A stretch of 64,000 bases of DNA from Marinitoga lauensis (GTDB lineage: Bacteria; Thermotogota; Thermotogae; Petrotogales; Petrotogaceae), in contig NZ_QHLX01000004.1 in NCBI RefSeq assembly GCF_004135675.1, positions 186,001-250,000 of the forward strand. The letters run 5' to 3'. The notes under the pieces were generated by a model, which saw only the letters and a list, made by a program, of their open reading frames with translations, searched no databases and had not been told where the DNA came from. The stretch's first letter is position 1. Each line of letters opens with the position of its first letter. A program made the translations under genes and the position numbers. Below are positions 19,873-27,961 of the stretch, piece after piece.

Positions 19873-20217
19873 ATGAAAATGGCAATACCATCACAGGGAA
19901 AAACATTAGATTCATTGAGTAATGACAGATTTGCAAGAGCTGAACTTTTTGTTATTTATGATTTGGATAAAAATGAAATTGCAGAAATTGTGGAAAATAC
20001 TGCTAATGATGCCCATGGAATGGGGCCAAAGGTTTCTCAAATGTTAGCAGAAAAAGGAGTTAATGTATTAGTATTAGAAAGTGTCGGAAAAAATGCTTTT
20101 GATGTTTTAAAAGCTGCAGGTATCGAGGTATACTTAACAAAAAAAGATACATTAGCAAACATAATTGAAAACTATAGAAACGGAAAATTAGAAAAAGTAG
20201 AAAATGCAACACATTGA
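19873..20217 (+). CDS. NifX/NifB-C-like (dinitrogenase FeMo-cofactor biosynthesis) protein
   Basis: A 114-residue protein with SQGKTLDSLSNDRFARAELFVIYDLD and NDAHGMGPKVSQMLAEKGVNVLV, the fold that binds iron-molybdenum cofactor precursors in NifX/NafY. No nif genes are in view, so it more likely handles another Fe-S or Mo-S cluster, as in the Mrp-associated family. GGAGGTG ribosome site; 25 nt after the Mrp gene. Confidence 0.82.
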   Translation: MKMAIPSQGKTLDSLSNDRFARAELFVIYDLDKNEIAEIVENTANDAHGMGPKVSQMLAEKGVNVLVLESVGKNAFDVLKAAGIEVYLTKKDTLANIIENYRNGKLEKVENATH

Positions 20218-20229
20218 GGAGTTGAGATA

Positions 20230-20562
20230 ATGAAGATAGCATTTGGAACAAAAGATGGAATACATATAAATGATGAACATTTCGGGCATTCATATTTATA
20301 TGTTGTATATGAATATGATGGTGAAAACTTTAAAAAAGTTGAAGAAATAAAAAATCCATATTACGACACACATATGCATGCAAAGGCTGAAGAAATAAAA
20401 GAATTTTTAGGTCATTGTAAGGTTTGGGTTGGTAACTCTATGGGAAAAGGTTCTATGATAAAACTCGATAAATGGGGTTATAAACCATTAATAGTTGAGG
20501 CAAAAACGGTAGAAGATGCACTAGAAGAAATTAGATTTATGTTAGCTGGGGAAGTTGAATAA
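20230..20562 (+). CDS. Second NifX-like protein
   Basis: A 110-residue relative of the previous gene, with a strand-rich N-terminus (IAFGTKDGIHINDEHFGHS). It lies 12 nt downstream. Conserved histidines in HFGHS and DTHMHAK might coordinate metal. Two different NifX-like proteins beside two Mrp ATPases suggest a paired scaffold/carrier arrangement. Confidence 0.75.
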   Translation: MKIAFGTKDGIHINDEHFGHSYLYVVYEYDGENFKKVEEIKNPYYDTHMHAKAEEIKEFLGHCKVWVGNSMGKGSMIKLDKWGYKPLIVEAKTVEDALEEIRFMLAGEVE

Positions 20563-20583
20563 CTTTCCTTGGAGGTGATAGAA

Positions 20584-20856
20584 ATGCCATGGGTAAAAGA
20601 AAGTGAATGTATAAAATGTAAGATTTGTGTGAATGTATGTCCTGTAGAAGGTGCAATTACATTAAAAGATGATGGTTTCCCATATATAGATAATAATATT
20701 TGTACAAGATGTGGTTTATGTATGGAAAAGTGTCCTAAAGATGCAATAAGGCCTAACTCTGAAAATCCAGCAATGAGAGGAATGGGTAGAGGTCATGGAA
20801 TGGGACGCGGTCTCGGCAGAGGAATGGGTAGAGGTTTAGGTAAAAGGGGATATTAA
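20584..20856 (+). CDS. 2[4Fe-4S] ferredoxin with a glycine-rich tail
   Basis: GGAGGTGA sets the start at ATG 20584 (MPWVKESEC). CIKCKICVNVCPVEG and CTRCGLCMEKCPKDA are complete cluster sites. After about residue 62 the protein turns into GMGRGHGMGRGLGRG repeats, much like the two glycine-rich proteins that open the operon. The tail suggests a common partner or shared assembly. Probably the electron donor or acceptor for the adjacent flavoenzyme; this is inference. Confidence 0.85.
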   Translation: MPWVKESECIKCKICVNVCPVEGAITLKDDGFPYIDNNICTRCGLCMEKCPKDAIRPNSENPAMRGMGRGHGMGRGLGRGMGRGLGKRGY

Positions 20857-20879
20857 AAAATAAAAAGGGGTGATTTTTC

Positions 20880-22745
20880 TTGAAATTTGGCAAATTTGAA
20901 ACGAAAAATCATATTTTTATGGCACCGATAAAAACCGCTTTAGCTACACCAAAAACAGGATTTATCACAGATGAACAGATAAAATACTATGAAAGAAAAG
21001 CAAAGGGTGGAGTAGGAACTATAGTTTTAGAACCAATTTCAGTTTCACCTTCTGGAAAAGAACATCCAAAACAAACTATGTTAAATACAGACGAACATAT
21101 AGAAGGTCTAAAAAAGTTAGTGGATACATTACACAAATACGATACAAAATTGGTTGTTCATTTAAACCATGCAGGAAGAGCGGCTAATCCTAAAGCTTCA
21201 GGTGAAGTATTAGCTCCTTCACCAGTTAAATGTCCATCTACAGGGCAAACACCAAAAGAATTAACTAACTATCAAATTGAACAATTAATTTATGCTTTTA
21301 AAGAAAATGCCTTAAGAGCTCAAAAAGCAGGTGCAGATGCTGTTGAAATTCAATTTGGTCACGGATATATCGTTCATCAATTCTATTCAGAAAGATTAAA
21401 CAAAAGAACAGATGAATATGGAAAAGATAAATTTAGATTTGCTAAAGAATTATTATCTGAAGTAACAAAAGAACTTGAAATTCCTTTATTCCTTAGAATT
21501 TCCGGAAGCGAATTTGTGGAAAACGGTATAACAAATGAAGATTTATCAAAAATTTTTGCATTAGCTGAAGAATTTGGTGTCTCTGTTATTCATGTGGGAT
21601 GGGGAAACGCATGTGACTCTGCACCATGGTATTACAATCATATGTCATTACCTTTAGATGTGATGGATAATAAACTAAGAGAAATAAGAGAGTTAACCTC
21701 ATTACCAATTATAGCTGTTGGTAGAATGCATAAAGATGAAAGATATAAAAAATTAATTGATGAAAAAATCATAGATGGTGTGGTTTTCGGAAGACAAATG
21801 ATTATAGATCCTGATTTCCCTGAAAAAATATTATCCGGCTCAGATGAATATATTAGATGTGGAAGCTGTTTACAGGGATGTTTGGGAAATGTCAAAGCCG
21901 GAAAACCTATCGGTTGTATTGCAAATCCTGAAATTCATAAAGAATTTGTAGTTGAAACTAACTCCAGGAAAAAAGTTGCTATTGTTGGTGGAGGACCAGC
22001 AGGATTATTTACAGGATTATATTTAAAGAAAAAGGGTTATGATGTAACAGTATTTGAAAAGAATTCCTATTTAGGTGGTCAATGGGTATTAGCTTATAGA
22101 TCACCAGGAAAATTATCGATGAAGGATACATTAGATGATTTAATAAAAAAGGCCGAAAAAGAATTAGAAATAAGATTAAATACAGAGGTTTCAACAGAAA
22201 CATTTAAAGAAAATAAATTCGATTCTATTATTGTGGCTACTGGAGCTTACCCATTTGTTCCTCCTATAAAAGGTTTGGAAGAGTATATTACGGGTTTTGA
22301 TTTCTTTGATGGCAAAAAAGCCAACGGGGAGAGGGTATTAATTATTGGTGGAGGCTTAATAGGTTTAGAGGTTGCAGAAGAACTGGTAAAAGAAAACAAA
22401 AAAGTTACAGTGGTTGAAGCATTAGACCAGGTAGGAAGAGGAATGGAAATAGTAGCAAGTAAGTTATTCCAGAAAAATTATGCACCAAAGATCAGCATTT
22501 ATACAAACACATTGGTAAATGAAATAAAAGGTAAGGAAGTATTTGTTAAAACAAAAGATGGAGAAGAAATTTCTTTAGGTGAGTTTGATGATATTGTAGT
22601 AACTGCAGGCACAAAATCAGAAAACAAATTATATGAAGAATTATCAAAAGAATTTGATAATGTTTATTTAGTTGGAGATGCTGCAAAAGTCGGTCAAATA
22701 ATAGATGCAACACAAGACGCTCTTGAATTAGCAGAAAAAATATAA
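20880..22745 (+). CDS. Old-yellow-enzyme-type NADH:flavin/2,4-dienoyl-CoA reductase-like oxidoreductase (FMN, 4Fe-4S, FAD)
   Basis: A 621-residue protein starting at TTG 20880 (AAGGGGTGA upstream). Residues 1-320 form an OYE-type TIM barrel (HLNHAGRAA, QFGHGYIVHQFYS). Cysteines in RCGSCLQGC (about 325-334) plus IGC bind a 4Fe-4S cluster; GGGPAGL near 369 and GGGLIGLE near 488 are the dinucleotide sites of the C-terminal half. Layout matches 2,4-dienoyl-CoA reductase and trimethylamine dehydrogenase. It closes the Fe-S operon at a strong terminator. Substrate uncertain; an enoate or disulfide-type substrate is possible. Confidence 0.85.
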   Translation: MKFGKFETKNHIFMAPIKTALATPKTGFITDEQIKYYERKAKGGVGTIVLEPISVSPSGKEHPKQTMLNTDEHIEGLKKLVDTLHKYDTKLVVHLNHAGRAANPKASGEVLAPSPVKCPSTGQTPKELTNYQIEQLIYAFKENALRAQKAGADAVEIQFGHGYIVHQFYSERLNKRTDEYGKDKFRFAKELLSEVTKELEIPLFLRISGSEFVENGITNEDLSKIFALAEEFGVSVIHVGWGNACDSAPWYYNHMSLPLDVMDNKLREIRELTSLPIIAVGRMHKDERYKKLIDEKIIDGVVFGRQMIIDPDFPEKILSGSDEYIRCGSCLQGCLGNVKAGKPIGCIANPEIHKEFVVETNSRKKVAIVGGGPAGLFTGLYLKKKGYDVTVFEKNSYLGGQWVLAYRSPGKLSMKDTLDDLIKKAEKELEIRLNTEVSTETFKENKFDSIIVATGAYPFVPPIKGLEEYITGFDFFDGKKANGERVLIIGGGLIGLEVAEELVKENKKVTVVEALDQVGRGMEIVASKLFQKNYAPKISIYTNTLVNEIKGKEVFVKTKDGEEISLGEFDDIVVTAGTKSENKLYEELSKEFDNVYLVGDAAKVGQIIDATQDALELAEKI

Positions 22746-22746
22746 T

Positions 22747-22782
22747 AAAAACGGCTGCTCTGTTAGCAGCCGTTTTTTATAT
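22747..22782. terminator. Terminator, left copy of an identical 36-bp pair
   Basis: ACGGCTGCT / AGCAGCCGT stem flanked by A and T runs, so active in both directions. The 36 bp 22747-22782 are identical to 28327-28362, where the element ends a gene on the other strand. Confidence 0.88.
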
Positions 22783-22799
22783 CACATGATATATTAATT
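22778..22799. promoter_or_regulatory. Palindromic element, copy 2
   Basis: TATATCA-CA-TGATATATTAATT: the right arm is identical to copy 1 at 6962-6989 while the left arm is degenerate beyond 7 bp. It lies just before the poly-T promoter of the RiPP island. Confidence 0.45.
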
Positions 22800-22844
22800 A
22801 TTAATTTAATTTTTGAAAAAATAAAGTAAATATTTGATTTTGTG

Positions 22845-22875
22845 TTGACTTTTTTTTTTTTTTTTTTGATAAAAT
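22845..22875 (+). promoter_or_regulatory. Promoter-like site with a poly-T spacer
   Basis: TTGACT at 22845-22850, a run of 18 T overlapping it (22850-22867), then GATAAAAT. Depending on which -10 is used, the spacer is 17-19 nt and nearly all T. Tract-length change would alter promoter strength. The rest of the 363-nt gap up to 23145 holds no convincing gene. Confidence 0.5.
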
Positions 22876-23145
22876 CATTGCGAATTGGAAACTAAAATAA
22901 TTTTTGTTCTAGTATAAATGAAATTCATTCTGTTGGAAATTTTACTAATATTAAAGTTAAAAAAATCACATTTATCATACTTTTTCTATCTTCCAATATA
23001 TTATATACTGACTATTATTATTCATCAACAAATTAAAAATAAATTTCTACAGTATTCGTCCATTCTTTTTTATTTTTATATATTATTTTATTTTTAATTG
23101 TTGGTGACTATTGTTTAAGTTAAACCAAAAGAAAGGAGGGATGAG

Positions 23146-23238
23146 ATGAATAAAAAAATTAAAATTATTTTCAAAAAAGTGGACAAAAAAGAATATTCAT
23201 CAAGTGGTGCAATAGTGTCAAAATCTCATGGACACTAA
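23146..23238 (+). CDS. Candidate RiPP precursor peptide (30 residues)
   Basis: ATG 23146 with AAGGAGGG 6 nt upstream; the ATG at 23141 runs into a stop at once. The peptide has a basic N-terminal leader (KKIKIIFKKVDKKEY) and a short C-terminal candidate core SSSGAIVSKSHGH without cysteine. Position just before an exporter and two radical-SAM maturases with a PqqD-like protein makes it the likely substrate. Lack of Cys argues against a sactipeptide; epimerised or carbon-crosslinked products are possible. It is too short for similarity to prove the call. Confidence 0.6.
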   Translation: MNKKIKIIFKKVDKKEYSSSGAIVSKSHGH

Positions 23239-23246
23239 TTTTAATC

Positions 23247-23274
23247 GCCCGAACCAAAAATATTGGTTCGGGAT
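23247..23274 (+). terminator. Hairpin between the precursor and the downstream operon (attenuator candidate)
   Basis: CCCGAACCAA / TTGGTTCGGG, a perfect 10-bp stem with a 5-nt loop, 10 nt after the precursor stop and before the MFS ribosome site. Only a weak T stretch follows, so partial termination or RNA processing would give more precursor than enzyme mRNA. Confidence 0.55.
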
Positions 23275-23292
23275 TTATAAAGAGGTGTATAT

Positions 23293-24492
23293 ATGTTAGA
23301 AAAAATAATAAATAAAAGAAACTATTTTATGTATATAAATAAAATTACCATTTCTATAAATATGCTTTTCTTTTTTTATTTTATGATTCATGATAGTTTA
23401 GAGATTACGATGCCATTGTTTTTTGAAAAATATAAAATAAACATAGTTTATTTAGGAATATTAATATCAATTAGTAAAATATTGAGATCTATTATTATTA
23501 TACCAATTTCAAATATAAGAATGGATAAAAAGATAAAAATATTATATTTTGTATTATTTACCAATATTTTATTAAATGTTTTCTCAATCATATTAAAGAA
23601 TGTGTATCTTATCCTCTTTTATTTTTTATTTTTTCTTATTTCTACAAGTGTTTTTAATGTAATTATAAATCCTATCCTGGCAATAAATACACCAGAAGAT
23701 AAATTAGGAATCACTTTTGGTATAAGGGACGTGTTTTTATATATTGGGTGTTTCACAGGATTATTAATTACAGGAAAAATTATTGATATAAGCAGTAATT
23801 ATAATAATCTTTCTTTTATGTATATTATTCTATTTGTTTTCTTAATATTGAATTTAAAGAGTATACAAAAATTAAATGGAGTTAATTTATCATATTCGGA
23901 GAATAAAAAGAATAAACACTCAGCAAATAAATTAGTAAATATATTTAAGATCGAAAAAAGATTTCTTTATTATATTGTTGTTAGTACAATAATAATTCTT
24001 GGAACAAGTAGCCTGACATACATGCCATTAATTGGAAAAGAATATGGAATAAGTGATAGTGGAATATATTATATATTTTCATCTTCAATATTTTTTTCTG
24101 CTTTTATGTCTTTAATAGGTGGAATAATAATAGATAAATTTAATAAGAAAAAAATATATATAATAAACACATTTTTATATTTAATAGTATTATATTTATT
24201 TAGTATAAATAGCAAAATTCTGTTTGTTATAGGTATTTTAATTACTTCAATTCAAATGGCATTTGCAAATATCAATAGCACATATCTTTTTGAAACGTTT
24301 TCAAATGAAAAAATTGAAAAATATTGGGGAATAATAAGTGTAGTTTCTTTAATCTCTTCAAGTATGGGAATATTTTTATCTGGATATTTATGGGAAATAA
24401 ATCCATCGATTATGTTATTATTTTCTTTTCTAACAACTTTTTTAGGATTTATTTTAACGTTTAAATTACCAGTAAAAAATGATAGGATGTGA
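23293..24492 (+). CDS. MFS transporter, probable exporter of the RiPP product
   Basis: A 399-residue integral membrane protein with about twelve hydrophobic segments and a central cytoplasmic loop near residues 195-215. GGIIIDKFNKKKIYI resembles the MFS A-motif loop (GxxxDRxGRR). AGAGGTG precedes ATG 23293. It overlaps the start of the radical-SAM gene, showing coupling. Export of the matured peptide is inferred from the operon; no peptidase domain is fused to it and no separate protease gene is seen. Confidence 0.72.
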   Translation: MLEKIINKRNYFMYINKITISINMLFFFYFMIHDSLEITMPLFFEKYKINIVYLGILISISKILRSIIIIPISNIRMDKKIKILYFVLFTNILLNVFSIILKNVYLILFYFLFFLISTSVFNVIINPILAINTPEDKLGITFGIRDVFLYIGCFTGLLITGKIIDISSNYNNLSFMYIILFVFLILNLKSIQKLNGVNLSYSENKKNKHSANKLVNIFKIEKRFLYYIVVSTIIILGTSSLTYMPLIGKEYGISDSGIYYIFSSSIFFSAFMSLIGGIIIDKFNKKKIYIINTFLYLIVLYLFSINSKILFVIGILITSIQMAFANINSTYLFETFSNEKIEKYWGIISVVSLISSSMGIFLSGYLWEINPSIMLLFSFLTTFLGFILTFKLPVKNDRM

Positions 24493-25661
24493 TTTTGTTG
24501 GTTGATTTAAAATTTCATGATTATATGAATATTATAAAAAATTATCATCTAACAAAAGAAAGTTATACAGATAGGAATGTTGAAAAAATCTTCATTGATA
24601 CATATTTATTCGAACTAATAGAAAAATATAAAGTTTTTCCAAAAAAACCATTATGGATAGGATGGAAAACAACTCCAAAATGCAATCTTAATTGTATCCA
24701 TTGTTGGGCTTTAACTAAGGGAGAAGAGAGAAATACAGAAGATATGTTAAAAGTCATAGATAAATTTCATAAAATGCAAGTTATTCATGTTACATTGAGT
24801 GGTGGGGAACCGTTTTTGAGAAAAGATATTTTTGAAATATTAAAATATTTGAAGAAAAAAAGAATTTATATTGAAATTTTTACAAATGGAATATTGCTTA
24901 ATGAAGAAAAAATTGAAAAATTAAATAATATTTTAGATAAAAATACCGATACAATTCAAATAAGTTTAGATGCAGCAACAGAAACAACTTTTTTTTATCA
25001 AAGAAAAACAAAAAAATTCAACATAGTTGTTGATAATATAAACTTATTAAAAAAACATAATTTTATTGTGAGAACTAATTTTACAGCTACACATATCAAT
25101 GTTAATGAAATTTTTGATGCATATGTTTTAGCTAATAAATTAGGAGTAGATACTTTTAGTGTAAGCCATGTTTATGAATTAAATCGAGGAGAAAATTTAT
25201 ATAATAAAGTTGAATTAAACAGATTTATAAACGAAATAAAGAAATGTTTAAGATATAGAGAAGTAGCCAGAACAAAACTACGTTTATTTTTACCTATTGA
25301 GTTTTATTCAGAAATTGCACAAAAAATAGAATCTAAAAATAAGAATTCTGTTATCATAGATAAAGAAAGTTTAGGGAAATGGTTTATAAATGCAAATGGT
25401 GATATTTACCCAGAAGTAACTTTGGAACTCAATGAATTAAAATTTGGAAATATATATGATGATTCTATAGATGCAATTCTAGAAAAAGCATATGTAGTAA
25501 CAAAAGAATTGTATTTAAGAAATCTTGAAAAACAAAAATGCAGTTATTGCAATATGCTATCCTTATGTCAAGGTGGTGAAATTGGAAGAGTATACAAAAA
25601 ATATAAATCCTCAAATTATCCTGATCCAAAATGTACATTCCAGGAGGCTAAAAATGATTAA
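24489..25661 (+). CDS. Radical-SAM peptide maturase 1 (incomplete SPASM domain)
   Basis: A 390-residue protein; the SAM cluster motif is CNLNCIHCW (about residues 62-70), with SGGEPF for SAM binding and QISLDA in the barrel. The C-terminal auxiliary region keeps CSYCNMLSLCQGG and a final Cys in DPKC, but the first half has IYPEVTLEL where SPASM proteins have a Cys, so it may hold one auxiliary cluster only. The GTG start overlaps the MFS stop; TTG 24498 is an alternative. Together with maturase 2 and the PqqD-like protein it should modify the 30-residue peptide. Confidence 0.8.
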   Translation: MILLVDLKFHDYMNIIKNYHLTKESYTDRNVEKIFIDTYLFELIEKYKVFPKKPLWIGWKTTPKCNLNCIHCWALTKGEERNTEDMLKVIDKFHKMQVIHVTLSGGEPFLRKDIFEILKYLKKKRIYIEIFTNGILLNEEKIEKLNNILDKNTDTIQISLDAATETTFFYQRKTKKFNIVVDNINLLKKHNFIVRTNFTATHINVNEIFDAYVLANKLGVDTFSVSHVYELNRGENLYNKVELNRFINEIKKCLRYREVARTKLRLFLPIEFYSEIAQKIESKNKNSVIIDKESLGKWFINANGDIYPEVTLELNELKFGNIYDDSIDAILEKAYVVTKELYLRNLEKQKCSYCNMLSLCQGGEIGRVYKKYKSSNYPDPKCTFQEAKND

Positions 25662-26803
25662 TATAGAATTACTATCAAAATTTTATCAAGAAGAATATAA
25701 AATAGTAAAAGAAAACAATGAAATAAATTTTGATGCATTTATTAATAATGAGATAAAACGGTATAAATTAAAAAAATTAAGTTTTCCAACTTTAATTGGT
25801 ATAAAAATAACCAATAGATGTAATTTTAATTGTCCGTTTTGCTTTAGTTCTAAAAAAAATCCAAAAGATCTTTCAGAAAAAGAACTATTACACATAATCA
25901 AACAATTAAAAATATATAAACCTCATTCTATATATATAACTGGAGGAGAGCCATTTTTAAACTCAAATATTTTCTATTTATTAAATGAATTAAAAAAGTT
26001 AAACATAAAATTATCAATTCATTCTAACGGTTCATTGATAGATGAATATATAGCAAAAAAATTATCAGAATTGCTTGATGAAAAAGATAGTATTCAAATT
26101 AGTTTAGATGGATACGATAATGAAACATTTAAAATTACAAGAAATAGTAATTTATTTAAAAAAGTAATTAATGGAATCAATCTCCTTGTGAAAGAAAATA
26201 TATATGTAAAAATAAACACGGTTGTAACAAATTTAAATGTTAATTATCTTGATAAAATTTATGAATTAAGCTCAGATCTTGGAGTAAATGAAATTTCCTT
26301 TTCTCCATTGTTAAATATTAAAAAATCCGAAAAAATATATTTACCTTCAGATGATTTGCTTTTAAAAATTTTTCAAATGTATTAGAAAAATATTATTCTA
26401 CAGAAAAGAAATTAATAATATCTCAAGATCCAATAGCGGTTCCATGGGGAAATGAAATAATAAAAAAATTTAATAAAAATAGTAATTTAGTTTGTCCTGC
26501 AGGGAAGACGGCTTTAGAAATAGATAACTACGGAATGTTTTCCCATGTCCATATTTGTATAAAACAGAATTTTATACAGGTAATATTTTTCTTGAAAATT
26601 TATTAGATATTTGGAATTCCAAAAAATGGGAGATATTTAGAAAATTAGAATGGTCAAATAACAATGAATGTAAAAAATGCGAATTTTATAATAATTGTAA
26701 AGGTGGTTGTATTGCGGCAGCATATATAAATAATAGAAATTATGATCCAAGATGCAATAAAATGAAAGTTAATAATAATTATTACTATATAGAGAATAAT
26801 TAA
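25654..26803 (+). CDS. Radical-SAM/SPASM peptide maturase 2 (two frame breaks)
   Basis: ATG 25654 follows AGGAGG and overlaps maturase 1 by 8 nt. The SAM cluster motif is CNFNCPFCF, with TGGEPF and QISLDG. After correction of breaks near 26375 and 26540 the C-terminus has NVFPCPYLYK, then CKKCEFYNNCKGGC and a last Cys: a full SPASM pattern for two auxiliary clusters. About 384 residues. The two maturases are only distantly alike, so they probably install different modifications or act in sequence. Confidence 0.8.
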
Positions 26804-26828
26804 AAATATTTCTTTGAAGGGTGAAAAA

Positions 26829-27104
26829 GTGTATATAATAAACAAAAATATATATTATAGATATGAATCAGAAATAGATGATGGAATAATATATATATAT
26901 AATTATGAATCTAAAGAAATTATTAAGTCAAATTATATAACATATTTAATATTACAGGCTATTGATGAAAATAAAGATGAAGATGAAATTATTAAAAAGT
27001 TAAAAAAAGAATATAACGATTATACTTGGACAGAAATCAAAAACTATTTTGATACAATTATTAAATATCTTTTAGAAAATAATATTATAAGAGTATATGT
27101 ATAA
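26829..27104 (+). CDS. PqqD-like RiPP recognition protein
   Basis: A 91-residue protein from GTG 26829 (GAAGGG seven nt upstream; the in-frame TTG at 26814 overlaps that site). It has the PqqD/RRE layout: strand-rich N-terminus, then ITYLILQAIDENKDEDEIIKKLKKEYND and a final helix. Such proteins bind the leader peptide and present it to the radical-SAM enzyme. It ends the maturase operon, 106 nt before a terminator. Confidence 0.72.
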   Translation: MYIINKNIYYRYESEIDDGIIYIYNYESKEIIKSNYITYLILQAIDENKDEDEIIKKLKKEYNDYTWTEIKNYFDTIIKYLLENNIIRVYV

Positions 27105-27210
27105 CTTCAGGTTGTTCTTAAGATATTGGAGAAGAAATATGTTTTTTGAATAATTCCGCTTTTTAGAATTTTGTTGATAATAATAGAGTCAAAGTCAGGA
27201 TAATAAAACA

Positions 27211-27238
27211 AGCCATAGCAAATACTGTGGCTGTTTTT
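27211..27238 (+). terminator. Terminator of the RiPP operon
   Basis: AGCCATAG / CTGTGGCT stem with one G-T pair and a 6-nt loop, then GTTTTT. The 27105-27459 gap otherwise shows nothing I recognise. Confidence 0.7.
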
Positions 27239-27459
27239 ATACACATGGACTGTTCGATACTTTTTATATATATCCTATATCTGAAATTAGTTTATTTTAC
27301 ATGCCAAGAAAAGCTCATCATTGAATTTTTAAAAATGTGAAAAAATTTAAAGATTTTATTCTATTTATTTTATATAAATGGAATCAGATATTTTTCAAAA
27401 GATATTGAATTTAAGAAATTACTATATAATTTAAAGTAATTTTACAGGGAGGTGGCTTT

Positions 27460-27577
27460 ATGGGTATTAGAATGGATGCTATTTATGAAGGAAATGTTAG
27501 TGGTTATGGACAGGTTAATCACAGGAGCACCAATTTCTGGTGCAATATCCACAAATGTAGCATCATGGGTGAAATAA
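27460..27577 (+). CDS. Small glycine-rich hydrophobic peptide, bacteriocin-like if two frame breaks are corrected
   Basis: ATG 27460 with GGGAGGTGG upstream. As written the frame gives 40 residues ending in an ATGA overlap with the next gene, but that tail is not peptide-like. Adding one G at each of two GG pairs near 27502 and 27513 gives about 39 residues ending in TGLITGAPISGAIS and NVASWVK, with GxxxG-like spacing. Two G losses fit the error pattern of the window. A second hint is that this frame stops 1 nt before the next ATG. A membrane-active peptide is a hypothesis. Confidence 0.4.
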
Positions 27578-27578
27578 A

Positions 27579-27902
27579 ATGAGCAAAAGAAATCAATATG
27601 GATTATTAAAATCTATTCTTGTTGTAATATCATGGGCAACACTTATAAAATTTTTAGATTCAAAATTTTTAAAAAATTTGATATCTATAAAGGAACTTAT
27701 AGGAGTTACTATATTATTTATTGCTACATTAATTATAATGTTTGATTTGAAAGAGAAATATTCTATAGAGAATAAATTATTGGGAAAACGTTTAATTATA
27801 TTATTTATTATATATAACATTTATATACTATGGGGTTCATTTAATTTACTAATTCCAGTTGTAACGGTATCCATTTTAGCATTTTTTGAAAAGATCAAAT
27901 AA
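27579..27902 (+). CDS. Small membrane protein, possible immunity protein
   Basis: 107 residues with three to four hydrophobic helices and no recognised family. It starts immediately after the small peptide gene, which suggests a peptide/immunity pair. No other clue to function is visible. Confidence 0.5.
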   Translation: MSKRNQYGLLKSILVVISWATLIKFLDSKFLKNLISIKELIGVTILFIATLIIMFDLKEKYSIENKLLGKRLIILFIIYNIYILWGSFNLLIPVVTVSILAFFEKIK

Positions 27903-27961
27903 CATATTATTTTTAATCCTTAAAAAAAATAATAATGAGCAATTGGAGTTGATGTTGTAAA

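Noticed and set aside
20060..20293. Leucine-rich minus-strand frames throughout the Fe-S operon and elsewhere
   Set aside because: They lie opposite strongly supported genes, have no ribosome sites, and reflect AT-rich complementary strands.
19873..20562. Nitrogen fixation role for the NifX-like pair
   Set aside because: No nifHDK or nifB genes are visible; the Mrp/DUF5320 context is a different, non-nif set.
22918..23097. A 59-codon frame (MKFILLEILLILKLKK..) before the RiPP precursor
   Set aside because: No ribosome site, composition like random AT-rich DNA, and it lies in the leader of the operon.
23146..23238. Assignment of the precursor to the epipeptide (YydF) family because of the C-terminal GH
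   Set aside because: Beyond the final GH and some aliphatic residues there is no alignment; the enzymes are two SPASM-like proteins unlike the single YydG.
27105..27459. Possible additional small peptide gene between the PqqD-like gene and 27460
   Set aside because: Only very short frames interrupted by stops and without ribosome sites; the terminator at 27211 is the one clear element.
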